A DNA stretch of 40,609 bases, from the NCBI GenBank assembly GCA_947178125.1, contig CAMWXB010000037.1, positions 1 through 40,609 on the forward strand. The letters run 5' to 3'. Position 1 is the stretch's first letter, and every line of letters starts with the position of its first letter. The position numbers and the translations under genes are program-made. Source of the DNA: an uncultured Lachnospiraceae bacterium (GTDB taxonomy: Bacteria; Bacillota; Clostridia; Lachnospirales; Lachnospiraceae). The notes under the pieces are model-generated. The model was not told the origin of the DNA. It did not search any database and worked only from the letters and a program-made list of their open reading frames with translations. Below are positions 18,002 to 25,014 of the stretch, piece after piece.

Positions 18002-18034
18002 AGGGCTTACAAATGCGTAAGCTCTCTTTTTTAT
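18002..18034 (+). terminator. Intrinsic terminator after GntR
   Basis: A 9-bp stem (GGGCTTAC with GTAAGCTC, one G-T pair) around a short loop is followed by a run of six T. Confidence 0.75.
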
Positions 18035-18039
18035 TCTTA

Positions 18040-18084
18040 GACATCATACAACATATTGACATCATACAACTACGGAGATATAAT
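18040..18084 (+). promoter_or_regulatory. Consensus promoter with paired operator-like repeats
   Basis: TTGACA (18056-18061), a 17-base spacer and TATAAT (18079-18084) match the sigma-A consensus exactly. GACATCATACAAC occurs at 18040-18052 and 18058-18070, an 18-base step overlapping the -35 box. This suggests a repressor site, plausibly for the adjacent GntR protein. Confidence 0.75.
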
Positions 18085-18153
18085 AACCAATAGGGAAAAT
18101 ATGCGAAGATAAAGAACACACATTTACCCATATTACGACAGGAGGAATATTCT

Positions 18154-18774
18154 ATGAGAGAAATTGATTTAGCAACATGGAATCGGGCTATGCACTGTCA
18201 GATTTTCAGAAACAGTGTGCAGCCACAGTATTGTGTAACCTTTGAGCTGGATATTACAAATTTTTTGCGGAGAATCAGAGAACGGGGCTATTCCTTTACA
18301 TTTTCTTTTGTATTCGCCGTGACAAAATGCGCTAATGAGATTGAGGAATTTCGTTGCCGTTTTTGGGAGGGAAAACCGGTTATCTATGACAAAATCAACA
18401 CATCATTTACCTACCTTGATAACGGCAGCGAGCTTTTCAAAGTAGTCAATGTGGAAATGCAGGACACCATAGAGGAATATGTTTCACTTGCAGCCAATAC
18501 CGTAAGGGAACAAAAAGAATATTTTACCGCACCTATAGGGAATGACATTTACCAGTTTTCTTCCTTTCTGTGGGTTTCATTTACCCATATTTCGCATACG
18601 GAATCCGGGAAAAAGGATAACGCTACCCCAATGATAGACTGGGGGAAATATTTTATCCGCGATGAAAAAGTTATGCTTCCGTTTTCAGTACAAGTACATC
18701 ATTCTTTTGTTGACGGTGTGCATATCGGGAAGTTGGCGAATTTATTGCAGGATTATCTTGATAATTTCGAGTAA
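18154..18774 (+). CDS. CatA-like O-acetyltransferase
   Basis: 206 residues, close to the chloramphenicol acetyltransferase length (about 210-220). The catalytic HxxxDG motif is intact at H183 and D187 (QVHHSFVDGVH), and WVSFTH plus PMIDWGKYF match the fold. CAT enzymes are trimers that use acetyl-CoA. Many clostridial CatA-like proteins do not confer resistance, so chloramphenicol is not assumed as substrate. AGGAGG lies before ATG 18154. It has its own consensus promoter and follows a GntR gene, which suggests induction by a small molecule. Confidence 0.82.
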   Translation: MREIDLATWNRAMHCQIFRNSVQPQYCVTFELDITNFLRRIRERGYSFTFSFVFAVTKCANEIEEFRCRFWEGKPVIYDKINTSFTYLDNGSELFKVVNVEMQDTIEEYVSLAANTVREQKEYFTAPIGNDIYQFSSFLWVSFTHISHTESGKKDNATPMIDWGKYFIRDEKVMLPFSVQVHHSFVDGVHIGKLANLLQDYLDNFE

Positions 18775-18789
18775 GTGATGAGCAGTTAA

Positions 18790-18820
18790 GGGGCAGTATG
18801 CTAAATGCTGCTACCCTTTT
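18790..18820 (+). terminator. Possible terminator after the CatA-like gene
   Basis: GGGGCAG pairs with CTGC and CCC across a two-base bulge, followed by TTTT. The stem is modest. Confidence 0.4.
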
Positions 18821-18877
18821 CAGCATAGCAATTATAAACCATGCACTGCCCTATATGGGAGAAAGGGGGAATCATTT

Positions 18878-19018
18878 ATGCCTTGCACAGAAGCATACAT
18901 TGTTGAGAAAATCGTAATCCACGAATCAGAAGCACTGGACGTGAAATGCCAGGGGACGCTCCGCAGACAGGAAATCAAAATCTATTATTCTTTCTTCGGC
19001 AAGGTAGAATTGTTTTAA
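18878..19018 (+). pseudogene. C-terminal remnant of a large serine recombinase
   Basis: 46 codons. AYIVEKIVIHESEALDVK followed by RRQEIKIYYSFFGKVEL matches the DUF4368 tail of large serine recombinases from Tn4451/Tn916-type elements (usual pattern VEKIVVHE...EIxIYYNFIG). Full proteins are about 500-550 residues, so the catalytic resolvase domain is lost. An ATG and an upstream GGGGGAA give it the look of a gene, but it is a relic of a mobile element that passed through this block. Confidence 0.72.
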
Positions 19019-19042
19019 CAAATGATGTCAAATGGTATATTT

Positions 19043-19119
19043 ATTTGCATATATTTTGACGCTATGACATAATACATAATATAGGTAAGAAATTCTTACA
19101 AAAAGGAATATATGCAAAT
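19043..19119 (+). promoter_or_regulatory. Inverted repeats around the AbrB start
   Basis: ATTTGCATATA (19043-19053) and TATATGCAAAT (19109-19119, covering the start codon) are a perfect 11-bp inverted pair. GTAAGAAATTCTTAC (19085-19099) between them is a perfect palindrome. TTGACG at 19056-19061 may be a -35 box. These are plausible autoregulation sites for the antitoxin. Confidence 0.6.
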
Positions 19120-19384
19120 GCGTACACAAATATTAACCGTTTCTTCCAAAGGCCAGATTTCCCTGCCAGTCAGTATCCGAAAACTTCTGTCGATTGATAC
19201 TGGTGATAAACTGGTCGCATACACTTCTGGAGATGTTATCATGCTCAAAACCTTAAAACTTCCTTCCGCAGAAGAATTTGAAGCCTCACTGGATGAAGTT
19301 CAAAAATGGGCATCGTCTGTTGGATATAGTGAAAATGATGTTGACGATAATGTCAAATCAGTTAGAAAGAAGAAACAAGTATGA
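19112..19384 (+). CDS. AbrB/MazE-type antitoxin
   Basis: 90 residues. A swapped-hairpin SpoVT-AbrB DNA-binding domain spans about 5-45 (LTVSSKGQISLPVSIRKLL, then DTGDKLVAYTSGD). A charged C-terminal tail (about 55-90) would bind and neutralise a toxin. The stop codon overlaps the start of a PIN-domain gene in an ATGA arrangement, typical of VapB-VapC-like pairs. The toxin gene is broken, so the antitoxin is probably an orphan still able to repress its own promoter. Confidence 0.82.
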   Translation: MQMRTQILTVSSKGQISLPVSIRKLLSIDTGDKLVAYTSGDVIMLKTLKLPSAEEFEASLDEVQKWASSVGYSENDVDDNVKSVRKKKQV

Positions 19385-19476
19385 GAATTGTGATAGATAC
19401 GAATGTCTTAATTTCAGGTGTGTTTTTTGGCGGATTCCCAAGAAAAGTGAGGGTATCGCTCAATCATCTAATTTGA
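19381..19476 (+). pseudogene. Truncated PIN-domain toxin
   Basis: MRIVIDTNVLISGVFFGG is the N-terminus of a PIN-domain ribonuclease, including the first catalytic aspartate D6. The frame ends after 31 codons, where the sequence runs into the hairpin shared with the convergent SOD gene; full proteins have about 140 residues. The other acidic active-site residues are missing, so it cannot be active. Confidence 0.78.
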
Positions 19477-19497
19477 TGATTTTGCGACACCCTCAAT
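19449..19497 (-). terminator. Long hairpin between PIN remnant and SOD
   Basis: GAGGGT, TCGC and AATCATC on the left pair in order with GATGATT, GCGA and ACCCTC on the right around a short loop. It lies 3' of the convergent SOD gene and probably ends its transcript. Confidence 0.6.
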
Positions 19498-19515
19498 ACA
19501 TCTCTCTCCTCCACC

Positions 19516-19998
19516 CTATCTAATGACACCGCATCCAATCTTTTCACCGGAATTTCCGGAAGGCTGTGTTTCAAAATCATCCGGCATTCTGTGAATGATG
19601 ACGCTTCTCTCCATGATTTCCGCTATCGTAAAACGCTTGTCATAAAATGCAAGCCAGGCGTATCCCTGATTTCCCATGAGCGGTATCATATCTCCCGCGT
19701 GCTGCGGATGCTCTTCTTTAGTAGGATTATAGTGATTTCCCGTATTGTCAAACGGCATTGTACAATCACCTTTTTCATGTATGTGCATCGCATAAAAATC
19801 TGACGAAAACTGTCTTGCTATATTCGGGAGTCCAAAAATTTCAGCCTCGACCAACACCCCCGCATACGGCGTGGAATAAAATTTGACAACGCCGCTCAAC
19901 TGCGGGTTCTGCGCATTTCCTCTGATCCATGCCGAAGCGCTGGGATTTCCATTCCTGAGTATATCTGTAAAAATCATTCCCGGCGTTACGTCTGTCAT
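19516..19998 (-). CDS. Cu/Zn superoxide dismutase-like protein
   Basis: 160 residues. The metal ligands are present: H72 and H74 (MHIHEKGDC), bridging H89 (GNHYNP), H97, H100 and D103 (HPQHAGDM) and H136 (IIHRMPDDF). C79 and C156 can form the usual disulphide. The active-site arginine before the final Cys-Gly-Val is replaced by Lys (GEKIGCGVI). There is no signal peptide, so it appears cytosolic, which is unusual for bacterial SodC but seen in Clostridia. GGAGG lies upstream of ATG 19998. The activity is likely superoxide removal; the Arg-to-Lys change may lower it. Confidence 0.85.
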   Translation of the reverse strand: MTDVTPGMIFTDILRNGNPSASAWIRGNAQNPQLSGVVKFYSTPYAGVLVEAEIFGLPNIARQFSSDFYAMHIHEKGDCTMPFDNTGNHYNPTKEEHPQHAGDMIPLMGNQGYAWLAFYDKRFTIAEIMERSVIIHRMPDDFETQPSGNSGEKIGCGVIR

Positions 19999-20112
19999 AA
20001 TGATACAGACCTCCGTTATGCCTTTCCTTTATATTATGCCTGATTCTCTAATCGGTGTCTTGCGGACCGGATGCCGCCTTTTTCATAACCGCAATAACAT
20101 CCGCTCAAATTT

Positions 20113-20898
20113 TCAACCATCCTCATATGGTTTCCTCGCCAGTTCCAAATCCATTGTATAGTGCACCGTCATAATACCGCCGTGGTTATTGATTGCAGAG
20201 TGGATTCCTTCAAAAAGATTTTTTCTATCTGCTTTATCTATTCTCATATGGTCGGGATATGTCCGCAATAATGCCATATATTCATCAGCCGTAAAATCTT
20301 TCGTTGTAGAATACAACCGATATGCCGTATCGACGAAACCATATTGACACGCTGTTTCGGCTAATTTCTCTGCATCCTCCATACTAAATTCTTTTGGCGG
20401 CTCCTTTGGGTGCAGATATTTCAAATAAACTTCCTGAATCTCTTCCGTCATTGCCTTTCGTTCTTTGTCCACCCCTGCATGATAGGCAAAGCGGGCAAAT
20501 GCACCGCCCGGCTTCAATAAATTATAGACCCGGTCATATCCATATTCCGCCGGAATCCAATGAAACGCCGTTGCCGCATAAATGAGGTCAAACGTGTTGT
20601 CACAACTGACAAACTCCTGCAAAGTCTGATTCAAAAAGGAAAAGTTTGCATAAGCCTCATACCGCTTCTGCGCCAAAGCGGCTAACTGCGTTCCCGGCTC
20701 GATTCCTGTAAAATGACATTGCGTATCCAATACAGGCTGTGATGCCTTTCCTGTCCCTAATCCGATTTCAAGCACATAGCTGTCAGAATCGATCGCTTTA
20801 TAACGGAAAATATCTTCATAGATTTCCCTTACATATGCAGGACGGCTTTGCTCATAATCTATGGCCGCTTCATCAAATGTTTTTTCAAATGTTGACAT
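20113..20898 (-). CDS. Class I SAM-dependent methyltransferase
   Basis: 261 residues. Motif I VLEIGLGTGKASQP (E44 to G50) binds SAM, FTGIEPG gives the acidic residue at the second strand, and FDLIYAATAFHWIP is motif IV/post-I. The N-terminal FDEAAIDYEQSRPAYVREIY is common in Methyltransf_11/25 small-molecule enzymes. The substrate is unknown. Its start lies 2 bp after the GyrI-like gene stop and its ribosome site AGAGGT is inside that gene, so the two are cotranscribed. Confidence 0.85.
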   Translation of the reverse strand: MSTFEKTFDEAAIDYEQSRPAYVREIYEDIFRYKAIDSDSYVLEIGLGTGKASQPVLDTQCHFTGIEPGTQLAALAQKRYEAYANFSFLNQTLQEFVSCDNTFDLIYAATAFHWIPAEYGYDRVYNLLKPGGAFARFAYHAGVDKERKAMTEEIQEVYLKYLHPKEPPKEFSMEDAEKLAETACQYGFVDTAYRLYSTTKDFTADEYMALLRTYPDHMRIDKADRKNLFEGIHSAINNHGGIMTVHYTMDLELARKPYEDG

Positions 20899-20900
20899 AT

Positions 20901-21551
20901 TTATAACATACCTCTTTTCTCCTTACGAACCGGATGTCTAATGACCGTTTTCCACTTCTCCGGTGCGGTCTTTCTGGTGTCGGTCAGATAAATCTCGTGA
21001 TGCCTTCTCGCATCGGAAATATCCTCCACATATCCTGTCTGCTTTAAATATTCGTTCATGGCCGCCACGGACGCCGGTTCCGTATCGAACGGCCCTTTGT
21101 GCAGTATCTGTACGCACTCGCCCTCATCCAACGTCAGAAATTCCGCCGGGGAACAATCCATTTTTTTCTTCTCCGATGCCGTCCTGACCGCCCATGCAAA
21201 ATCTTTCTCCGTCACGAATTCCGGAAGCCGGATCAGTGAAATCCACTGAAAAGAATCCTTATCCGCATAATTTACGGTATCGGCATCCTCCTGCCACCAC
21301 AGGCCCTCCAGCGGCGGAACAACATACTCATAAAACCCTTCCATTTTATAGTCCGATTTATAACTCATCTTTATCGTGTATGCGACCGCGAACAGAATGC
21401 CGATTGCCTGTTTATAGGCACCGCCTTCTTCGTTCGGATTGCCGTTTCCCCTGACCGCTATATAATTCGCTTTCGGAACCGTTATGATTTCCGGCGTCGT
21501 TTTGGGGGCGTAGAGGTCTTTATATTCTTTTTTAAAATCAAATGGCTTCAT
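20901..21551 (-). CDS. GyrI-like small-molecule-binding domain protein
   Basis: 216 residues. It begins FDFKKEYKDLYAPKTTPEIITVP and has NYIAVRGNGNPNEEGGAYKQAI, typical of GyrI/SbmC-like (SRPBCC-unrelated) ligand-binding proteins found alone in Firmicutes. The C-terminal HHEIYLTDTRKTAPEKWKTVIR is also characteristic of this group. No DNA-binding domain is present. It overlaps the preceding YafY regulator by 14 bp and precedes the methyltransferase, giving a three-gene operon that may sense and modify a small toxic compound. This role is inference. Confidence 0.82.
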   Translation of the reverse strand: MKPFDFKKEYKDLYAPKTTPEIITVPKANYIAVRGNGNPNEEGGAYKQAIGILFAVAYTIKMSYKSDYKMEGFYEYVVPPLEGLWWQEDADTVNYADKDSFQWISLIRLPEFVTEKDFAWAVRTASEKKKMDCSPAEFLTLDEGECVQILHKGPFDTEPASVAAMNEYLKQTGYVEDISDARRHHEIYLTDTRKTAPEKWKTVIRHPVRKEKRGML

Positions 21552-22476
21552 TTTGATAACCCTGCCTTTCCTGATACATAGAAGCTATTTTTTCTGCCTT
21601 TTCCTTTAACATATTCCTTGCCTCAATTGGCTCCATGATTTCAACATACTCGCCAAAGGAAAGCAGATACAGAAATGTCCAATCACTGATCTGGTATCTG
21701 AAAGTCACTTCCAATGTACCATCTTCTAATTTTTTAATATACTGCTCCTGAAATTCATCATAGACTTTATACGCTATCTTTTCCGAAAAATGCAATCTGA
21801 ATATAGGCGTATCATCATCTTCCCTGTAGACAGGATTTATGGAAAAATCCTCTGGCAGTTCACGTTCAAATGACTGCGCCGTTATTTGAAGATTCCTGAT
21901 GCGGGACATTTTAAAAGTACGAATATCACTTTTGCGCTTTGAATAGGCGACAAGATACCAGGCATGTGATTTGAAAACCAGTTTCAGGGGTTCGACAATC
22001 TGCTCGGTCACAGTCAGTTCCGCATTAAAATAAGTAAATGTGATGACATACTTATTGATTATCGCACGCTCCAGCGCCGTAATGCTGTTGCGTTCCTTTT
22101 CGGGACTGCCCCAATAGGAAAAATCAATTTCCAGCCATTCGGACTGCAGATTGTGACTGAACAATCCGGCAACCTTATTGAATGCTTTGTCTGCATCGGG
22201 ATAATTTGACGCCTTTAAAATCTGCAATGCCTGTACAATATGGCTTTGCTCTTCCTGGGTGAAATAAGACTTATCCAGCGAAAAGCCCTGCAATAAAGAC
22301 AGTCCGCCTCCATATCCCTTTTGCGACGTGATCGGCACACCCGCAACCGAAAGGATATTGATATCCCTGTATATCGTTCGTGTGGATACGCAAAGTTCCT
22401 CCGCCAGTTGTTTAGCTGTCATATTCTCATGGCTCAGTAAAAGAAATATCATTTGAATCAGTCTGTCTATCTGCAT
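21538..22476 (-). CDS. YafY-family regulator (HTH-11 and WYL domains)
   Basis: 312 residues from ATG 22476. The HTH-11 domain (about 1-60) reads LIQMIFLLLSHENMTAKQLAEEL, then STRTIYRDINILSVAGVPI. A WYL ligand-binding domain spans about 140-220 (KSHAWYLVAYSKRKSDIRTFKMSRI). A C-terminal WCX-like segment follows. The frame is open for 83 codons further upstream, but that stretch is the tail of a different, frameshifted gene, so this start is preferred. It overlaps the GyrI-like gene and probably controls the operon. A 7-bp hairpin at 22504-22519 may be its operator. Confidence 0.85.
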   Translation of the reverse strand: MQIDRLIQMIFLLLSHENMTAKQLAEELCVSTRTIYRDINILSVAGVPITSQKGYGGGLSLLQGFSLDKSYFTQEEQSHIVQALQILKASNYPDADKAFNKVAGLFSHNLQSEWLEIDFSYWGSPEKERNSITALERAIINKYVITFTYFNAELTVTEQIVEPLKLVFKSHAWYLVAYSKRKSDIRTFKMSRIRNLQITAQSFERELPEDFSINPVYREDDDTPIFRLHFSEKIAYKVYDEFQEQYIKKLEDGTLEVTFRYQISDWTFLYLLSFGEYVEIMEPIEARNMLKEKAEKIASMYQERQGYQNEAI

Positions 22477-22503
22477 ATCAATCACCGTGCCTTTCTCTCG
22501 ACC

Positions 22504-22519
22504 TGAGAAGTTCTTCTCA
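22504..22519. promoter_or_regulatory. Operator-like hairpin before the YafY gene
   Basis: TGAGAAG and CTTCTCA are separated by two bases. It is flanked by CTCTCGACCTG (22494-22504), similar to the CTCTCAACCTGCG element at 7887 and 34829. Confidence 0.4.
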
Positions 22520-22579
22520 CACTTCCAGCCATGCCGCCTGCTGCAGCACAAACAATCCACGCACCATACGCTTACGCCG

Positions 22580-22928
22580 TTAAAATATCCTCTCTCCCAA
22601 ATATTTATCATGTGGAACCAGCAAACACCTCTCGACAGGCTTCCAATAACTTTCGTAAAGATTTTTCTGCGCCACACCGTAGCTTTCTTTCGTATCAAAT
22701 TCCCAATAAAGCATATATTTAACACTTTTTACGATACGCATGATTTTAAGCGGGGGAAGCCCTTCCCCTGATCTGCTCCATGTCTATATGGTACCCCCTT
22801 TTGATAAGCCGAAGCAAAAGCAGTCCCTCCTGTTTTTCCAAAAAACTTTTTGCTTCCAGCATGAGCGCTTCAAATTCTTTCACTTTTTGCGGCTTGACCT
22901 GATAAATACAAATTTCAGTAAATGACAT
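22580..22928 (-). pseudogene. Frameshifted small dimeric alpha-beta-barrel (monooxygenase-like) gene
   Basis: MSFTEICIYQVKPQKVKEFEAL begins at 22928 after an AGAGG site. The frame runs to GYHIDMEQIRG near 22770 and then shifts by one base inside a G/C-rich run. The neighbouring frame continues LKIMRIVKSVKYMLYWEFD, then WKPVERCLLVPHD, and ends IF with a stop at 22580. Joined, the product is about 116 residues, the size of an antibiotic-biosynthesis-monooxygenase/Dabb-like protein. The total length is not a multiple of three. The break may be real decay or a sequencing error. Confidence 0.65.
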
Positions 22929-22956
22929 GTTGTTTCCTCTCTTTGCTTTTTCCTTA

Positions 22957-22983
22957 GTCATATTCTAACATCAGGAATATGAC
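22957..22983. promoter_or_regulatory. Inverted repeat upstream of the barrel gene
   Basis: GTCATATTC and GAATATGAC, 9 bp each, are separated by 9 bases, about 30 bp before the start at 22928. The position suits a regulator operator. Confidence 0.5.
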
Positions 22984-23019
22984 ATCAGCATGTCGCATTT
23001 TTTTGATACGATAGAAAAA

Positions 23020-23517
23020 TTATTTCCGTAACATCTTCTCAGCCTTATCGACATCTTCCGCCGTTAAACCGATATCCGGATCCGTTCTCAGCTGATGTAT
23101 TTCAATTTCCGAATTGTGCAGATCGAGATCATCGATGACAATCCATTGTCCGACCTCTTTATGTTCTCTCAGCCAGGTCAGAATTTCGCCTGCTTTAACA
23201 AAGCTGAATTTCTTACTTTTTCTTATCTCTTCTGTTGAATGGTCCGGTGTTATGCCAGCGATTACCAATCCTTCCTGCTGCAGCTGTCTCTGCAGGTAAT
23301 CCGCTTCTTTGCGTAATGGCTTTAAATCGGAATCAAACCAAAATCTCCATCCGGAATGTAGTATGATCTTTGCTTTCGTATTTCTGACCAATCTTCCCAG
23401 GAGTTGAATTTTATCTATATCAATTAACACCCCGTCACGGATTTCTTTTTGATGATCGGCGTCCCAAAAATTGGAATTAAGCACGCCGTCAATATCTAAA
23501 AATATCACTCTATCCAT
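23020..23517 (-). CDS. HAD-like domain protein
   Basis: 165 residues. FLDIDGVLNS holds the two catalytic aspartates (D8 and D10) of HAD hydrolases. IILHSGWRFW gives the motif II serine and VIDDLDLHN supplies motif IV acids. The small cap-less form matches HAD domains found in RNA-repair or unknown phosphatase proteins of about 160 residues (HAD_2-like). GGAGCAACC precedes ATG 23517. The substrate is unknown and no operon partner is visible. Confidence 0.8.
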   Translation of the reverse strand: MDRVIFLDIDGVLNSNFWDADHQKEIRDGVLIDIDKIQLLGRLVRNTKAKIILHSGWRFWFDSDLKPLRKEADYLQRQLQQEGLVIAGITPDHSTEEIRKSKKFSFVKAGEILTWLREHKEVGQWIVIDDLDLHNSEIEIHQLRTDPDIGLTAEDVDKAEKMLRK

Positions 23518-23588
23518 GGTTGCTCCGCTTCCTGCAAAAATCGCCCATTTTGCCGTGCAAAATTTTCACTCCCGAATCATGTTCTTAC

Positions 23589-23612
23589 GGAATGCGCAGT
23601 TCAGCGCATTCC
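23589..23612. repeat. Perfect 9-bp hairpin between blocks
   Basis: GGAATGCGC pairs with GCGCATTCC around a 6-base loop. It lies at the border between the accessory block and the right glycan block. No T-run follows. Confidence 0.5.
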
Positions 23613-23661
23613 TGACCCGTGAATTGTAACCCTATCTATCCTATCACGCCTTTCCATCATC

Positions 23662-23690
23662 TTGCAACCTTTCACAAAATAGAGTAATAT
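23662..23690 (+). promoter_or_regulatory. Promoter of the decarboxylase/ATP-grasp operon
   Basis: TTGCAA (23662-23667), a 17-base spacer and TAATAT (23685-23690), about 32 bp before the start codon. Confidence 0.6.
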
Positions 23691-23722
23691 CTTATATAGA
23701 AATATCAGAAAGGTAAAACACA

Positions 23723-24934
23723 ATGGAAGCATTACAGACTCCCTATTTTATAATCGATGAAACGATTCTGCAGAAATATTATCATATGCTGACAGACTCC
23801 CTGCGCCAAAGCTGGGGAAACTATCTGGTCGGCTATTCCTTCAAAACAAATTCCCTTCCCTGGCTCGTTTCCTTTGTAAAAAAGAACGGCGCCTATGCGG
23901 AAGTCGTATCTGAGGATGAATATCTGCTCGCCCGCCACCTCGGTTATCAAAATCAGGAAATCATTTATAACGGTCCCTATAAGAGCGAACACTCTTTCCG
24001 CGAAGTCCTGCGCGCCGGCGGCTACGTCAATCTGGATTCCCAATTGGAATTAACATGGCTCTCCCGGCTCGCTTCCGAATACCCCGGTCAAACCTTTTCC
24101 GTCGGTATCCGCGCCAACTTTGATCTGGAAAAAATGTGTCCCGGCGAGACAACAATGGGCGAAGTGAGCGGCCGTTTTGGTTTCTGTTACGAAACCGGCA
24201 GATTTGCGGGGGCTTTACAAATGCTGCGGCAGATTCCCAATGTGTCCGTCGTCGGTCTTCATTTACATTCCAGCAGTAAATCCCGGAGCGTTAAGATTTT
24301 CCGCTCCATCGCGCAAATGGCGTGTAAGCTGCAGCAGGAATTTGATCTGTCCTTATCCTATGTGGATTTGGGGGGCGGCTACTGCGGCGGTATGGAAGGG
24401 CGACCGGAATATCCCGATTATTTTCCGGTCGTTGCCGAAGAATTATCCAGATGTTTTACGCCGGAAAAAACAAAATTAATCGTGGAACCGGGCATTTCCC
24501 TGATTTCCAAATGTACGACTTTCGTGACCTCCGTTTTTGACACGAGAGACATCAAGGGAACACGCTATGTCATGACAGACGGCAGCCGCTTCAATATCGA
24601 CGCGACCATGATCAAAACTTCGCATCTTTTTCATATCATCGAAAAAGAACAGACGAGTGAAAGACCCGTTATGCCGCAGCAGGTCATCAGCGGCTATACC
24701 TGTATGGAATGCGACCGGATGTTTACCTATGAGAATCACCCCGAACTCGTGCCGGGCGACCAGATTATCTATGAAAATGTCGGCGGCTATACGATGAGCC
24801 TGAACCCGCTTTTTATTCAATATTTTCCCGCCGTTTATATCAGAAGAAACAGTAGTCTCATACAAGTGCGAAGAAAATGGACGCCGGAAGATTATGTGCA
24901 GGGAACGACATTGATAGAAGATATGAAGTCATAG
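23723..24934 (+). CDS. PLP-dependent fold-III decarboxylase (DapDC/ODC-like)
   Basis: 403 residues. The PLP lysine is K41 (VGYSFKTNS). H180 and H182 (GLHLHSSSKSRS) stack on or lie near the cofactor, GGGY (217-220) and EPG (255-257) bind the phosphate, and C327 (GYTCMECD) matches the catalytic cysteine of the second subunit. This group includes diaminopimelate, ornithine and carboxynorspermidine decarboxylases and also D-amino-acid-forming enzymes. The usual diaminopimelate markers are not clear, so the substrate is unknown. It forms an operon with the ATP-grasp gene 80 bp downstream and sits beside pse genes, so the pair may make and attach an amine or amino-acid group to the glycan. That is inference. 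Confidence 0.83.
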   Translation: MEALQTPYFIIDETILQKYYHMLTDSLRQSWGNYLVGYSFKTNSLPWLVSFVKKNGAYAEVVSEDEYLLARHLGYQNQEIIYNGPYKSEHSFREVLRAGGYVNLDSQLELTWLSRLASEYPGQTFSVGIRANFDLEKMCPGETTMGEVSGRFGFCYETGRFAGALQMLRQIPNVSVVGLHLHSSSKSRSVKIFRSIAQMACKLQQEFDLSLSYVDLGGGYCGGMEGRPEYPDYFPVVAEELSRCFTPEKTKLIVEPGISLISKCTTFVTSVFDTRDIKGTRYVMTDGSRFNIDATMIKTSHLFHIIEKEQTSERPVMPQQVISGYTCMECDRMFTYENHPELVPGDQIIYENVGGYTMSLNPLFIQYFPAVYIRRNSSLIQVRRKWTPEDYVQGTTLIEDMKS

Positions 24935-24947
24935 AACAGGTCCCAAT

Positions 24948-25001
24948 GTTGAAAGAAAAGCGTTTTCAACGATTGAATTTGAGTGTCTGCTGAAGCAGAC
25001 A
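24948..25001 (+). repeat. Two-hairpin leader before the ATP-grasp gene
   Basis: Hairpin 1 pairs GTTGAAA (24948-24954) with TTTCAAC (24964-24970). Hairpin 2 is TGTCTGCTGAAGCAGACA (24984-25001). About 70 bases including the GGGAG ribosome site are almost identical to the leader of pseI at 27598-27667 on the other strand. Confidence 0.85.
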
Positions 25002-25014
25002 GATGGGAGTAAAC

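Noticed and set aside
18154..18774. Chloramphenicol resistance gene
   Set aside because: The fold and active site match CAT, but many clostridial CatA-like proteins do not act on the drug, so resistance is not claimed.
22477..22725. 83-codon extension of the YafY regulator
   Set aside because: The bases encode the tail of the monooxygenase-like gene in another frame; the extension has no homology and no ribosome site.
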